This document shows, one piece after another, positions 34,546 through 43,232 of a DNA stretch of 64,000 nt; position 1 is the stretch's first letter, and every line of letters begins with the position of its first letter. This stretch comes from an uncultured Alphaproteobacteria bacterium (GTDB taxonomy: Bacteria; Pseudomonadota; Alphaproteobacteria; RF32; CAG-239). The notes under the pieces are model-generated. The model was not told where the DNA came from. It did not search any database and saw only the letters and a list, made by a program, of their open reading frames with translations. Both the position numbers and the translations under genes were made by a program. Where the stretch lies: assembly GCA_904501925.1 (NCBI GenBank), contig CAJGCO010000004.1, forward strand, positions 18,965 to 82,964. Direction: 5' to 3'.

Positions 34546-35010
34546 ATGGTATATAAAAAAGTTTTTAAGTGTAATTTAGAAGAAGATACTAGAAAATTAG
34601 CAAATGAGTTTGCAAAAATATCTAAAAAAGGAGATGTTTTTGCATTATATGGTACTTTAGGTGTTGGTAAAAGCACATTTTCGAGGTTTTTTATACAATC
34701 TCTATGTGGTGATATTGATGTACCAAGCCCAACATTTACACTTGTTCAAATGTATGATACTAATGATTTTGAATTATATCACTATGATATGTATAGATTA
34801 AAGAATCAAGAAGACGCTTACGAACTTGGAATTGAAGACGCTTTTTATGGTGGTGTAAATTTGATTGAATGGCCTGAAAACATTGAAGGATTATTACCTA
34901 AAACTTGTTGGAAAATTTATATTGAAACACAGGATAATATTCGAATATTTAGAGTTGAAACCACATCTTTAGAAAAAAATGAGAGATTGGAGATGATTAA
35001 TTATGATTAA
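34546..35010 (+). CDS. tsaE: tRNA threonylcarbamoyladenosine biosynthesis ATPase TsaE
   Basis: TsaE works with TsaB and TsaD to place t6A at position 37 of ANN-decoding tRNAs. The 154-residue protein has Walker A GTLGVGKSTFSR, the family stretch SPTFTLVQMY, LYHYDMYRL, and ELGIEDAFYGG followed by LIEWPEN. Length is normal. It overlaps hprK by 8 bases, so they are coupled. Confidence 0.95.
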   Translation: MVYKKVFKCNLEEDTRKLANEFAKISKKGDVFALYGTLGVGKSTFSRFFIQSLCGDIDVPSPTFTLVQMYDTNDFELYHYDMYRLKNQEDAYELGIEDAFYGGVNLIEWPENIEGLLPKTCWKIYIETQDNIRIFRVETTSLEKNERLEMINYD

Positions 35011-35434
35011 TATTCACGGCACTCTTATATCTGTAGATGGTAAAGGTGTTTTACTTAAAGGCGAATCTGGATCTGGTAAATCTGATCTTGCTCTTAGATT
35101 TATAAAAAATGAAAAAGCTAAACTTGTTGCTGATGATAGAGTTGATATTGATATTTCAGATAATAGGGTTATAGGAAAAGCTCCTTTAATATTAAAAGGT
35201 AAGCTAGAAGTTAGAAATATTGGTATTATAGAAGACGTGGAGACAACTAATCAAGTTGATGTTTTTTTATGTGTTGAACTTGTAAAAAATAGAGAATGTT
35301 TGGATAGATTACCTCAAGATGAATTTGAAATTATTTTGAATAAAAAAATTCCTAAAATAAAACTATATGCTTTTGATTGTTCAACAATTTGCAAAATTCT
35401 TGTAAAAATTAGTAGCATTATAAACAAAAGATGA
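35003..35434 (+). CDS. hprK: HPr kinase/phosphorylase, short alphaproteobacterial type
   Basis: The 143-residue protein is the C-terminal catalytic domain only, as usual in alphaproteobacteria: HGTLISVDGKGVLLKGESGSGKSDLALRFI holds the P-loop, followed by LVADDRVDI and the signature-like GKLEVRNIGII. It phosphorylates or dephosphorylates HPr, linking the nitrogen-type PTS to metabolism or regulation. GGAGATG before the ATG supports the start, inside the end of tsaE. No PTS gene is in the window. Confidence 0.92.
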   Translation: MINIHGTLISVDGKGVLLKGESGSGKSDLALRFIKNEKAKLVADDRVDIDISDNRVIGKAPLILKGKLEVRNIGIIEDVETTNQVDVFLCVELVKNRECLDRLPQDEFEIILNKKIPKIKLYAFDCSTICKILVKISSIINKR

Positions 35435-35474
35435 TAAATATATAGAATAAAGTAAAAAGAGAGAGGATGTACAA

Positions 35475-36266
35475 ATGTTTATGAGGATGTTTGAAGCATT
35501 TTTAAGAGCCCTTGGAAGACCATTGGTTAGTTTTTTATCTTCGTTAGGTGATTTTGCATTATTTGTTGCAAAATCCATTTATCATTGTTTTATCCCTCCT
35601 TTTTATTTTAAGATATTTTTTAAGCAGGTGCTTGATATTGGTTTTTACTCTTTGCCTGTTGTAGGACTTACAACGCTTTTTGCTGGTATGGTTATCGCAT
35701 TACAAACATACTCTGGTTTTACAGGCTTTAAAGCTGAAAGTGTTATTGCATCTGTTGTTTTGATATCGGTTACAAGAGAACTTGCTCCTGTATTATCTGC
35801 GTTGATGGTTGCTGGTAGAATTGGTGCTGCAATGGCTGCTGAGATTGGCACAATGAGAGTGACTGAACAAATTGATGCGCTTGTTACACTTTCTACAAAT
35901 CCATTTAAATACCTTGTTGCTCCTCGTCTTTGGGCTGGATTATTAGTTTTACCTATTCTTGTTTTAATAGGTGATATAATTGGTATTTTTGGTGGATATA
36001 TAGTTGGTGTATACAAACTTGGATTTAACCCTGCAAACTATATTACATCAACATTTCAAAATTTACAAATGGTTGGTATTGTATCAGGTTTAGTTAAGGC
36101 AGGTGTTTTTGGTTTTATAATATCTATTATGGGATGTTATAACGGATATAATTCAAAAGGTGGGGCACAAGGTGTTGGTAATGCAACAACAAATGCTGTT
36201 GTTTCTTCATCTATATTAATTTTGATATTTAATTACCTTATAACAGAAATGTTCTTTTCTAGATAA
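35475..36266 (+). CDS. mlaE: Phospholipid transport ABC permease MlaE
   Basis: The 263-residue permease has five or six membrane helices and the MlaE hallmarks: GLTTLFAGMVIALQTYSGF, SVTRELAPVLSALMVAGRIGAAMAAEIGTMRVTEQIDAL, and a GCYNGYNSKGGAQGVG loop near the end. With MlaF it moves phospholipid between the inner and outer membranes. GAGAGGATG lies upstream of the ATG. mlaF follows 11 bases downstream; the substrate-binding mlaD is not adjacent. Confidence 0.95.
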   Translation: MFMRMFEAFLRALGRPLVSFLSSLGDFALFVAKSIYHCFIPPFYFKIFFKQVLDIGFYSLPVVGLTTLFAGMVIALQTYSGFTGFKAESVIASVVLISVTRELAPVLSALMVAGRIGAAMAAEIGTMRVTEQIDALVTLSTNPFKYLVAPRLWAGLLVLPILVLIGDIIGIFGGYIVGVYKLGFNPANYITSTFQNLQMVGIVSGLVKAGVFGFIISIMGCYNGYNSKGGAQGVGNATTNAVVSSSILILIFNYLITEMFFSR

Positions 36267-36277
36267 AGAGGTGTGGT

Positions 36278-37045
36278 ATGGTTAAAGAAGTTAAAATAAA
36301 AATTAGGAATCTACACAAAAGCTTTGGAAAAAAACATGTTTTAAACGGGGTTGACTTAGATTTATATAAAGGGGAATCGCTTGTTGTAATTGGTGGCTCA
36401 GGGACAGGAAAATCGGTTTTAATTAAATGTATTCAAGGTTTGCTTAATCCTGATGAGGGAAGCATAGAAATTGATGGAATCGATGTTGTTAATGAAGATA
36501 AGACAACAATCGACAATATGCATGCAAAAATGGGAATGCTTTTTCAGGGTGGTGCTTTATTTGACAGTTTACCTGTTTGGGAAAATGTTGCATTTGATTT
36601 GGTGCAAAATAGAGGTGTTAGTAGAAAAGAAGCTAAAATTGTTGCAATAAAGGTTTTAAGACAAGTTGGGCTTAGTAGAGATATTGCAGATCTTTATCCC
36701 TCAGAATTATCTGGTGGTATGCAAAAACGTGTTGGTTTAGCTAGAGCTGTTATAACAAAACCTGAAATTATATTTTTTGATGAACCAACAACAGGTTTAG
36801 ATCCTATTATGGCTGATATAATAAATGATTTGATTATAGAATCTGCAAAAGATTTAGGAGCCACAACTCTTACTATTACTCACGACATGGCTTCTGCTAG
36901 AAAAATTGCTGATAAAATTGCAATGTTGTATCAAGGAAAAATTATTTGGTATGGAACTGTTAAAGAATTAGATAAAACAACAAATCCTTACGTTAAACAA
37001 TTTATACAAGGCTCTTCAAAAGGACCTATAACTGTGGAGAAATAA
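36278..37045 (+). CDS. mlaF: Phospholipid transport ABC ATPase MlaF
   Basis: The 255-residue ATPase has Walker A GGSGTGKSVLIK, a Q-loop in MGMLFQGGALFDSLPVWENV (the MlaF form), signature LSGGMQKRVGLARA, Walker B IIFFDEPTTGLDP and the switch His in LTITHDM. It partners MlaE upstream. Only one base separates its stop from the radA start, so radA is in the same transcript. Confidence 0.95.
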   Translation: MVKEVKIKIRNLHKSFGKKHVLNGVDLDLYKGESLVVIGGSGTGKSVLIKCIQGLLNPDEGSIEIDGIDVVNEDKTTIDNMHAKMGMLFQGGALFDSLPVWENVAFDLVQNRGVSRKEAKIVAIKVLRQVGLSRDIADLYPSELSGGMQKRVGLARAVITKPEIIFFDEPTTGLDPIMADIINDLIIESAKDLGATTLTITHDMASARKIADKIAMLYQGKIIWYGTVKELDKTTNPYVKQFIQGSSKGPITVEK

Positions 37046-37046
37046 T

Positions 37047-38423
37047 ATGGCTAAAAAATCAACAGTTGATTATGTTTGCCAAAGTTGTGGTAGTGTTTAT
37101 CCTAGATGGCAAGGAAAATGCGATGCTTGTGGAGAATGGAATACGATTGTTGAGGAAAAAAAATCCACTTCTGAATTTTCAAATATTTCTGAAAAGAAAA
37201 AAGGAAATCAGATAGATTTTGTTTCTTTAAATGGTGAAAGTCATACATATAAAAGATTAGTCACAAATTTATCTGAAATAAATAGAGTTTCTGGTGGAGG
37301 GCTAGTTCCCGGATCTGTTATTCTTGTTGGAGGTGATCCTGGTATTGGAAAATCTACACTATTATTGCAAATATGCGCAGGAATGGCAGATAAATTAAAA
37401 GATAATAGTTGTTTTTATATTTCAGGTGAAGAAGCTATTGATCAAGTTAGGATAAGGGCAAAAAGACTAGGACTTGCAGATACGCCTGTTAGGTTAGCTA
37501 GTACAACAAGTGTTAAAGATATTATTGCGACTCTAGAAAAAGAAAATCCATCTCTTGTTATAATTGACTCAATTCAAACAATGTATCTAGAAGATGTTGA
37601 ATCTACACCTGGAAGTGTAGCACAAGTTAGAGCATGTGCATATGAGTTAATAAAAATAGCAAAAAAGAAGGGATTTATTTTATTTCTTGTTGGACATGTT
37701 ACTAAACAGGGTGCGATTGCCGGCCCTAGAGTTTTAGAGCATATGGTTGATACTGTTCTTTATTTTGAAGGAGATAGAGGACACCACTTTAGAATTTTAA
37801 GAGCTGTAAAAAATAGATATGGCGCTACTGATGAAATTGGTGTTTTTGAAATGCAAGACACTGGACTTGTTGAGGTTGAAAACCCTTCTGCTCTATTTTT
37901 AGCAGAGAGACAGGGGTGTATTTCAGGCTCTTGCGTTTTTGCTGGAATAGAGGGCTCAAGACCTTTACTTGTTGAAATTCAAGCTCTTGTTGGAAGTAGT
38001 GGGTACAGTGGAGCAAAAAGAGCTGTTGTCGGATGGGACTCTAATAGATTGGCGATGATTTTAGCTGTATTAGAAGCCAGATGTGGTATGAATTTTAGCA
38101 CACATGATGTATATTTAAATATTGCAGGTGGTTTAAAAATATCAGAACCTGCAGCCGATTTAGCTGTTGCTATGGCTGTTATTTCATCTATGACCAACAA
38201 ACCACTTCCATCAGATATGGTTGTTTTTGGAGAAATTGGTTTATCGGGGGAAATTCGCTCTGTTAGTCAACCCAACTTAAGATTAAAAGAGGCTCAAAAA
38301 TTAGGATTTACAAATGCTATTATTCCTAATTTATTTACAAACGATAAAAAACAAAAACTAATTACAAATATGTCCTATCATGAGATAGGTAATGTGCAAC
38401 GATTGATTTCAAAATTTAGTTAG
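37047..38423 (+). CDS. radA: DNA repair protein RadA (Sms)
   Basis: RadA promotes branch migration during recombination. The 458-residue protein has the N-terminal zinc finger CQSCGSVYPRWQGKCDACGEWNT, Walker A GGDPGIGKSTLLLQ, the RadA-specific KNRYG motif (usually KNRFG), and a C-terminal Lon-like domain (LNIAGGLKISEPAADLAVAMAV, GEIGLSGEIRSV). Length is normal. It is followed after 9 bases by cvpA. Confidence 0.96.
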   Translation: MAKKSTVDYVCQSCGSVYPRWQGKCDACGEWNTIVEEKKSTSEFSNISEKKKGNQIDFVSLNGESHTYKRLVTNLSEINRVSGGGLVPGSVILVGGDPGIGKSTLLLQICAGMADKLKDNSCFYISGEEAIDQVRIRAKRLGLADTPVRLASTTSVKDIIATLEKENPSLVIIDSIQTMYLEDVESTPGSVAQVRACAYELIKIAKKKGFILFLVGHVTKQGAIAGPRVLEHMVDTVLYFEGDRGHHFRILRAVKNRYGATDEIGVFEMQDTGLVEVENPSALFLAERQGCISGSCVFAGIEGSRPLLVEIQALVGSSGYSGAKRAVVGWDSNRLAMILAVLEARCGMNFSTHDVYLNIAGGLKISEPAADLAVAMAVISSMTNKPLPSDMVVFGEIGLSGEIRSVSQPNLRLKEAQKLGFTNAIIPNLFTNDKKQKLITNMSYHEIGNVQRLISKFS

Positions 38424-38432
38424 GAGATTTTT

Positions 38433-39161
38433 ATGGAACAATTAAATAATTTAGATGCTGTTATCTTAATTGGATTTTTAATATCCATGCTTGTTGCATT
38501 TATTAGAGGATTTGTTAAAGAAGTTTTATCTGTTTTAGGATTGGTTTTATTTATTGTTTTAACACTTAAGGTCTCTCCTAGTTTTAGTTCTTTTGTAAAT
38601 AAATACGTTGAAAGTGAAATATTATCTCAAACGATTGTTTTTATTGTTATTATGGCTGTTTTTTATTCTATATGGATTATTTCTACAGATAAACTTATTG
38701 CAAAGATTAGAACAAGCACATTAAGCTTTATGGATAGATTATTCGGGCTTGTTTTTGGGTTTTTAAGAGCTGTTTTGATTTTAAGCTTTTGCTTTTTTAT
38801 TGTAAAAACAGTTTTACCTGAAGAAATTGAAGATGGAGATTTGAAAAAATCTAAATATTTCATGATGGCAGAAGGTTGTTCGAATATTATAGAAAAATTG
38901 CTACCTGAAGATATATTGAAAAAGACAGTAAAATCTGTTGAAGATAAAGTTGATGATATTAATAAAGTTAAGAAAAAAGATGAAAATAAAAAAATAGAAG
39001 AACCATCAAAAAAAGATCAAGAACAAATGGATAAAATGTTTGAACTCCTTGTTAAGCCTGAAATAAAGAAAAAACATCAAAAAGAAGAAACACAACAAGA
39101 TGGATATAATAGGGATGATATTGAAGATTTAAATGAGTTAATAAACAATGCGACAGAATAA
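38433..39161 (+). CDS. cvpA: CvpA-family membrane protein
   Basis: The 242-residue protein has four transmembrane helices in its first 130 residues, with the family start NLDAVILIGFLISMLVAFIRGFVKEVLSVLGLVLF and the later DRLFGLVFGFLRAVLILSF. A charged, Lys/Glu-rich cytoplasmic tail of about 110 residues follows. CvpA is linked to colicin V production and envelope stress, with an unsettled function. In many genomes it precedes purF; here a glycosyltransferase overlaps its end by 14 bases. Confidence 0.9.
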   Translation: MEQLNNLDAVILIGFLISMLVAFIRGFVKEVLSVLGLVLFIVLTLKVSPSFSSFVNKYVESEILSQTIVFIVIMAVFYSIWIISTDKLIAKIRTSTLSFMDRLFGLVFGFLRAVLILSFCFFIVKTVLPEEIEDGDLKKSKYFMMAEGCSNIIEKLLPEDILKKTVKSVEDKVDDINKVKKKDENKKIEEPSKKDQEQMDKMFELLVKPEIKKKHQKEETQQDGYNRDDIEDLNELINNATE

Positions 39162-40014
39162 GTTTTATATAACGTTTTGGTTTTTAATTGTTGTTAATGC
39201 TTTAGTTGTTTTTTTCTTATTTTATACATATAAAAAACAAAACAATACTGAAGTTTTAGCTAATCAGCCCCTTATTTCTGTGGTTGTTACTAGTTATAAT
39301 TATGAAAAGTATATTGAGAAAACCCTTAAATCCATTTTAAATCAAACTTATAAGAACTATGAAGTTATTATTATTGAAGATGGTTCAAAAGATAATTCAT
39401 TAAATATAATAAAAAAATATACTGATAAATATGAAAATTTTCATTTATTTACTCATGATAATCATCAGAACAAGGGATTAGTTGAAAGTGTTAAGTTGGG
39501 TATAAGTAAGTCTAAGGGTAAATATATTGCTTTTTTAGAAAGTGATGACTATTGGCATAAAGATAATTTATTAGAAAAGGTAAGATTAATAAATAAGTAT
39601 AGTGATTTGGTTTTTGCTGCAAACAGAGTAGAGCCTTTTGGAGATAAAAATAGCTTAAAAATTAGAAGAAATTATATTAAAAGAATTAATGAAGTTTTAT
39701 TTAAAGAAAAAAATATATTTCATCCTCTACAATTAATAAAATTTAATATTATACCAACATTTTCATGCGTTATAATTAGAAAAGATGTTTTAGAAAAATT
39801 GAATTTTGATACGATAATTCCTCAATTTCTTGATTTTTGGTTATACAGACAAATATTATTGAATCATCCTTTGTATTATTCGAAAAAAGTTTTAACATAT
39901 TGGCGTCAACATGATAGCTACTATAGTATAAAAAATCAAAATAAAATCCAAACATCAATGGAAGATTTTATAAAAGCTAACAATGATGTTATCTTTAATC
40001 CAACAATAAAATAA
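39148..40014 (+). CDS. Membrane-anchored family 2 glycosyltransferase
   Basis: The 288-residue protein starts with one hydrophobic helix (FWFLIVVNALVVFFLFYTY) and then a GT-A domain: SVVVTSYNYEKYIEKTLKSIL, VIIIEDGSKDNS, and YIAFLESDDYW with a DxD-like SDD metal site. It should transfer a sugar from a nucleotide donor, but acceptor and pathway are unknown. No other sugar gene is near. The single N-terminal anchor is unusual for this family, which normally sits on the cytoplasmic face by a C-terminal segment. A terminator follows. Confidence 0.85.
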   Translation: MRQNKFYITFWFLIVVNALVVFFLFYTYKKQNNTEVLANQPLISVVVTSYNYEKYIEKTLKSILNQTYKNYEVIIIEDGSKDNSLNIIKKYTDKYENFHLFTHDNHQNKGLVESVKLGISKSKGKYIAFLESDDYWHKDNLLEKVRLINKYSDLVFAANRVEPFGDKNSLKIRRNYIKRINEVLFKEKNIFHPLQLIKFNIIPTFSCVIIRKDVLEKLNFDTIIPQFLDFWLYRQILLNHPLYYSKKVLTYWRQHDSYYSIKNQNKIQTSMEDFIKANNDVIFNPTIK

Positions 40015-40046
40015 AAGCACCTCATTTGAGATGCTTTTATTTGTTT
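40011..40046. terminator. Bidirectional intrinsic terminator between glycosyltransferase and tyrS
   Basis: ATAAAAGCA and TGCTTTTAT form a stem with one C/A mismatch, then CTCA/TGAG around a TT loop. T-runs follow on both strands, so it can end the plus-strand unit and tyrS. Confidence 0.82.
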
Positions 40047-40047
40047 T

Positions 40048-41301
40048 TTATTCTAAAACTAAAAGTCCGTGTTTTTTCTTACCTTGAGATAATTTAATGT
40101 TTCCATCAATTATATCTTTAGGGGTTATGATATAGTTTTCATCGGTAATTGTTTTATCATTTAATTTTAATCCAGATTGTTTAATTAAACGACGAGCTTC
40201 TCCTTTACTAGATACAAAACCTAACAAAACAAAAGCTTCTAAAACATTTATACCATCTTTTGGTGCTGTTATTGATGGTAACTCACCACCTGCGATACCT
40301 TTTTCAAAAATTTGAACAGCTGTTTCTTGAGAAAGTATTGCTTCTTGTTCGCCTCGACAAATTTTAGTAGCTTCAAATGCTAAAATTTTCTTAGCTTCGT
40401 TTATTTCTTTATCTTTGAGAGCTTCTAAGCGCTCAATTTCATCTAATGGTAAATCAGTGTATATTCTTAAGCATTTACCAACTTCGGCATCGCCAATATT
40501 TCTGAAATATTGATAGTAATCATATGATGGTAACTTTTCGTCATTTATCCAGATTGCATTTCCTTCTGATTTACCCATTTTTTTACCATTAGAATCGGTT
40601 ATAATTGGGCTTGTAAAACCAAATAATTCTGTATTATATCGACGACGTCCTAATTCTGTTCCTGAAACAATATTTCCCCATTGATCAGCGCCAGCAATTT
40701 GAGCACGACATCCATATTTTTGAAGCAACACACAGAAGTCATAACCTTGAAGCAACATATAATTAAATTCAAGGAAAGACATAGGTTGTTCTCTTTCTAA
40801 TCTTGATTTTACACTGTCCATTGTAAGCATTCTGTTTACAGAATAACATGTACCAATATCTCTTAAAAATTCTAAATAATTTATATCCTTAAACCAGTCA
40901 TAATTATCAACCATTATAGCATCTGTTTTACCATCGCCAAATTTTAAGAATTTCATAAATGATTTTTTTAACCCTTGATTGTTTGATTGAAGTGTTGCTT
41001 CATCTAAAAATGGGCGTAGTTTATCTTTTCCTGATGGGTCTCCAATACGAGCTGTTGCACCACCAACCAATGTTATTGGTTTGTGGCCACATTTTTGAAA
41101 CCACCTCATCATCATTAAAGGCACTATATGACCAACGTGTAAACTATCTCCTGTAGGATCTGAACCAAGATAACCAACAGCTGGTATACCTTGTTTTTCA
41201 CAATCTGCAAGGTATTCATCAAAAGCTTGTTCGTTTGTACATTGGTTATAAAAACCACGTGATTGCATTATATTTAAAAATTCTGATTTAAAAGTTGTCA
41301 T
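40048..41301 (-). CDS. tyrS: Tyrosyl-tRNA synthetase
   Basis: The 417-residue class I synthetase attaches tyrosine to its tRNA. It has the HIGH-like motif in GDSLHVGHIVPLM, the tyrosine-pocket stretch YMLLQGYDFC, ADQWGNIVSG, the KMSKS loop as KMGKSEG, and a C-terminal S4 RNA-binding domain (FVSSKGEARRLIKQSGLKLND). AAGGAAG lies before the ATG. It is divergent from the AnmK-like gene. Confidence 0.97.
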   Translation of the reverse strand: MTTFKSEFLNIMQSRGFYNQCTNEQAFDEYLADCEKQGIPAVGYLGSDPTGDSLHVGHIVPLMMMRWFQKCGHKPITLVGGATARIGDPSGKDKLRPFLDEATLQSNNQGLKKSFMKFLKFGDGKTDAIMVDNYDWFKDINYLEFLRDIGTCYSVNRMLTMDSVKSRLEREQPMSFLEFNYMLLQGYDFCVLLQKYGCRAQIAGADQWGNIVSGTELGRRRYNTELFGFTSPIITDSNGKKMGKSEGNAIWINDEKLPSYDYYQYFRNIGDAEVGKCLRIYTDLPLDEIERLEALKDKEINEAKKILAFEATKICRGEQEAILSQETAVQIFEKGIAGGELPSITAPKDGINVLEAFVLLGFVSSKGEARRLIKQSGLKLNDKTITDENYIITPKDIIDGNIKLSQGKKKHGLLVLE

Positions 41302-41333
41302 TTTTACTTCCTTATAACTAAATTTTAATGCAT

Positions 41334-41355
41334 ATTATCATATTATTTTGATAAT
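41334..41355. promoter_or_regulatory. Inverted repeat in the tyrS/anmK-like intergenic region (possible operator)
   Basis: ATTATCA at 41334-41340 and TGATAAT at 41349-41355 form 7-bp arms 8 bases apart, in the 78-base gap between two divergent starts. AT-rich sequence makes such repeats common, so this is weak. Confidence 0.2.
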
Positions 41356-41379
41356 GCAATTATAAAGAGGTATTTTTTT

Positions 41380-42474
41380 ATGATAATTAAAAGTTTGAAC
41401 TGTTTAGGTGTTATGGGGGCTTCAACTTTTGGAGGGGTTGAGTTAGCGCTCATAAAAACAGATGGAATCGATATAATTGAGAGAAAAAAAGCACGAACAG
41501 TTCAATATCCTGATGACTTAAAAAATAAAATAAAATCAATATTAGGATTAAAAAGAGATATTGATGATAATGAAGAAAAATTACGTGTAGTTGATTTAGA
41601 GGTATCTGAATTTTATGTACAAATAATTAATGAATTTATTGAAGAAAGTTGTGAACATGTTGATGTTATTGGAATTGAAGGCCTTAATGTATTACATAAC
41701 CCTAATATCGGATACACATATCAGTTAGGAAATGCTAGGTATATAGCAAAAAACACGGGCATTAAAACAGTAACACACTTTAGAAATGCAGATATTTGTA
41801 GTGGAGGACAAGGAACTCCTATTTCTTCGACGTATTTTAACTCTATTTCTAATCATGAAATAAAGCCTATTGTGTATGTAAACATTAGTGGCAAATCAAG
41901 TTTAACATGGATGGGGAGCTTTGGTGAAATTGTTGGTTTTGATTGTGGACCTGGAGATAATTTTATAAACAGTTGGACATCAAAACATGCAAGCATGGAC
42001 AATGATTATAATGGTAGACTTGGTGCAATGGGAAGAGTGCATGAAAAAATTGTAAACTCTCTTATGCATCATAAATTTTTTGCTAAATTTCCTCCCAAAT
42101 CTGCTTATACTGGAATTTTTGCAGATAAAGCCGAACACCTTGAGGGATTATCTTTAGAAGATGGAGCTGCCACAGCAACAGCTTTTGTTGCTGAAGCTAT
42201 TTGCTATTCTATTTGTTTATATGTTCCAGAATTGCCTAAAAAAGTAGTTATTTGTGGTAAAGGTGCAAACAACCCTACCCTTGTTCGTTTTATTAGGCAA
42301 AGATTACCAAATATGGAGGTTATTATTAGCAAGGAAGATGATATTCCAACGGATACTGTTAATGCTGAAATAAGTGCTTTTTTAAGTGCTAGATGTATTT
42401 ATACCTTGCCTATAACTTTTCCGTCTACAACAGGAGTTTTAATGCCTATGTCTGGAGGTGAAATATATGAATGA
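41380..42474 (+). CDS. anmK: AnmK-like anhydro-N-acetylmuramic acid kinase, altered ATP loop
   Basis: AnmK phosphorylates and opens 1,6-anhydroMurNAc during wall recycling. The 364-residue protein has the family scaffold: VDVIGIEGLNVLH, a YQLGNARYIAKNTGIKTVTHFRNADICSGGQGTPI stretch that keeps the GGQG motif and the nearby Asp, GFDCGPGDNFI, and CGKGANNPTLVRFI near the end. The first phosphate loop, normally MSGTSxDGxD, reads MGASTFGGVE, so the conserved Ser-Gly-Thr and Asp are lost. Either the substrate or mechanism has shifted, or activity is gone. Its stop overlaps the ABC ATPase start by 8 bases. Confidence 0.78.
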   Translation: MIIKSLNCLGVMGASTFGGVELALIKTDGIDIIERKKARTVQYPDDLKNKIKSILGLKRDIDDNEEKLRVVDLEVSEFYVQIINEFIEESCEHVDVIGIEGLNVLHNPNIGYTYQLGNARYIAKNTGIKTVTHFRNADICSGGQGTPISSTYFNSISNHEIKPIVYVNISGKSSLTWMGSFGEIVGFDCGPGDNFINSWTSKHASMDNDYNGRLGAMGRVHEKIVNSLMHHKFFAKFPPKSAYTGIFADKAEHLEGLSLEDGAATATAFVAEAICYSICLYVPELPKKVVICGKGANNPTLVRFIRQRLPNMEVIISKEDDIPTDTVNAEISAFLSARCIYTLPITFPSTTGVLMPMSGGEIYE

Positions 42475-43228
42475 ATATAGTATAGAGATTAGTAATATAT
42501 CAAAAAACTATGGTGATATTTGTGCTTTAGATAATGTATCTATGAATACATCAAAGGGTGAGATTGTGGCTTTATTGGGACCAAACGGAGCGGGAAAATC
42601 TACATTAATGAATATATTATCAACATTTTTAAGCCCTACGTGTGGAAGTGTATTAGTTAATGGTTTTAATGCAGATGGTGATGATATTTTAATAAAAAAA
42701 GATATTGGATTTTTACCAGAAGGAGGGCCTCTTTATGGTGATATGAGTGTTGAGATGTTTTTAAAGTATATTATTGAGTTAAAACTTGATATTGATGATA
42801 TAAAAGAAGATAAAAAAGAAATAAATAAAAGGTATAAAGAAGAACTAAAAAGAGTTATGGATTTAGCAAGAATTGAACATGTTTCAAAACAAAAAATAGA
42901 AACATTATCAAAGGGATATAACAGAAGGGTTGGTTTTGCAATGAGTTTGATTGGTAATCCTTCTATTTTGTTATTAGATGAACCAACAGATGGTTTGGAT
43001 CCAAATCAGAAAGAACATTTTAAAGATTTAATAAAAAAAATGAAAAAAGATAAAACTATTGTAATTTCAACACATTTACTAGAAGAAGCTGAAAGCATTG
43101 CTTCTCGTATTATTGTAATGAACAAAGGAAAAATTGTTATTTCTGGAAAAAAAGAAGAAATATTATCTCAAACAAAAACAAAAAGTCTAGAAGAAGCCTT
43201 TAAGACTCTTACAAACCAAAAGGGGTAA
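42467..43228 (+). CDS. ABC transporter ATPase, gliding/exporter (GldA-like) type
   Basis: The 253-residue ATPase has Walker A GPNGAGKSTLMN, FLPEGGPLYGDMSVEMFLKYI, a signature of the form LSKGYNRRVGFA in place of LSGGQ, Walker B ILLLDEPTDGLDP, and the switch stretch ISTHLLEEAE. The LSKGY signature and the next gene's content place it with GldA-like ATPases that drive ABC-2 exporters. The ATG at 42467 is set by GGAGGTG; a GTG nine bases earlier lies inside that site. It precedes its permease fusion by 4 bases. Confidence 0.92.
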   Translation: MNEYSIEISNISKNYGDICALDNVSMNTSKGEIVALLGPNGAGKSTLMNILSTFLSPTCGSVLVNGFNADGDDILIKKDIGFLPEGGPLYGDMSVEMFLKYIIELKLDIDDIKEDKKEINKRYKEELKRVMDLARIEHVSKQKIETLSKGYNRRVGFAMSLIGNPSILLLDEPTDGLDPNQKEHFKDLIKKMKKDKTIVISTHLLEEAESIASRIIVMNKGKIVISGKKEEILSQTKTKSLEEAFKTLTNQKG

Positions 43229-43232
43229 ACCA

